Below are positions 6,389 to 6,451 of a stretch of DNA of 6,451 nt, piece after piece. Under the pieces are notes generated by a model that saw only the letters and a program-made list of their open reading frames with translations, made no database searches and was not told where the DNA came from. Source of the DNA: Deltaproteobacteria bacterium (GTDB lineage: Bacteria > Desulfobacterota > Desulfobacteria > C00003060); the NCBI GenBank assembly GCA_030667105.1, contig DAOUWN010000132.1:1-6451 (forward strand), in the 5' to 3' direction. Both the position numbers and the translations under genes were made by a program. The first letter of the stretch is position 1; every line of letters begins with the position of its first letter.

Positions 6389-6451
6389 GATAGGGCACAT
6401 CAATAGCATCCTCAATATGGTCCCAACCCAGCGCCTTTAACTGCTTAATAA
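6351..6451 (-). pseudogene. Truncated type I restriction HsdR N-terminal fragment
   Basis: On the - strand, codons from 6449 down to about 6354 read LKALGWDHIED, then IDVPYLTEWESFRDVLL. This closely resembles the N-terminal segment of some type I restriction R subunits as I remember it (a LGW...IEGDIDVPYLTERESFREVLL pattern, normally followed by a helix bearing RLREAL..IN). Here the similarity stops at about 6354, and the frame runs on into sequence that is antisense to the DUF72 gene until a stop near 6240. Any remaining 5' part would lie beyond the right edge. The fragment therefore seems to be a 3'-truncated remnant. The assignment rests on about 30 residues from memory, so it is moderate; a small unrelated gene is possible. 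Confidence 0.5.

Noticed and set aside
1..6451. tRNA, rRNA, CRISPR array, insertion sequence or att site
   Set aside because: No cloverleaf, regularly spaced direct repeat array, transposase motif or paired terminal repeats were seen; the noncoding gaps are all under 120 bases.

Overview
The window appears to be bacterial chromosome of intermediate G+C content. It is densely packed on the + strand, with good Shine-Dalgarno sites and two 4-base start/stop overlaps (ATGA and GTGA). The protein families and the repeat style upstream of the first gene would fit a Gram-negative such as a member of the Desulfobacterota (former Deltaproteobacteria). That placement is a guess from gene content, not from a marker gene.

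Layout: positions 1-117 hold two inverted repeats and no gene. Positions 118-4904 are a two-gene, translationally coupled operon. It encodes a YhaO-type metallophosphoesterase nuclease (SbcD/Mre11 family, 421 aa) and a YhaN-type long coiled-coil ATPase (SbcC/Rad50-like, 1174 aa). A short terminator-like hairpin follows at 4908-4928. Positions 5000-5473 encode a 157-aa LexA/UmuD-type self-cleaving peptidase (S24) that has the A-G cleavage site and the Ser/Lys dyad but no DNA-binding domain. Positions 5538-5627 encode a 29-aa cysteine-containing protein with a strong ribosome binding site. Its stop overlaps the GTG start of a DUF72 (YecE-like) gene at 5624-6388. At the right edge, on the - strand, lies what looks like the N-terminal part of a type I restriction HsdR subunit, broken off about where it meets the 3' end of the DUF72 gene.

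How the genes may work together: the YhaO/YhaN pair is expected to form an Mre11-Rad50-like complex acting on DNA ends or hairpins. A LexA-fold peptidase responsive to RecA-ssDNA lies directly downstream, so a DNA-damage theme is reasonable, but the sequence does not prove a functional link. The DUF72 gene with its small partner looks like a separate transcriptional unit. The truncated restriction gene marks a rearrangement boundary.

The most notable points are the unannotated 29-aa ORF coupled to DUF72, the LexA-like peptidase without HTH, the broken hsdR/DUF72 junction, and the Rad50-like protein without a CxxC zinc hook.
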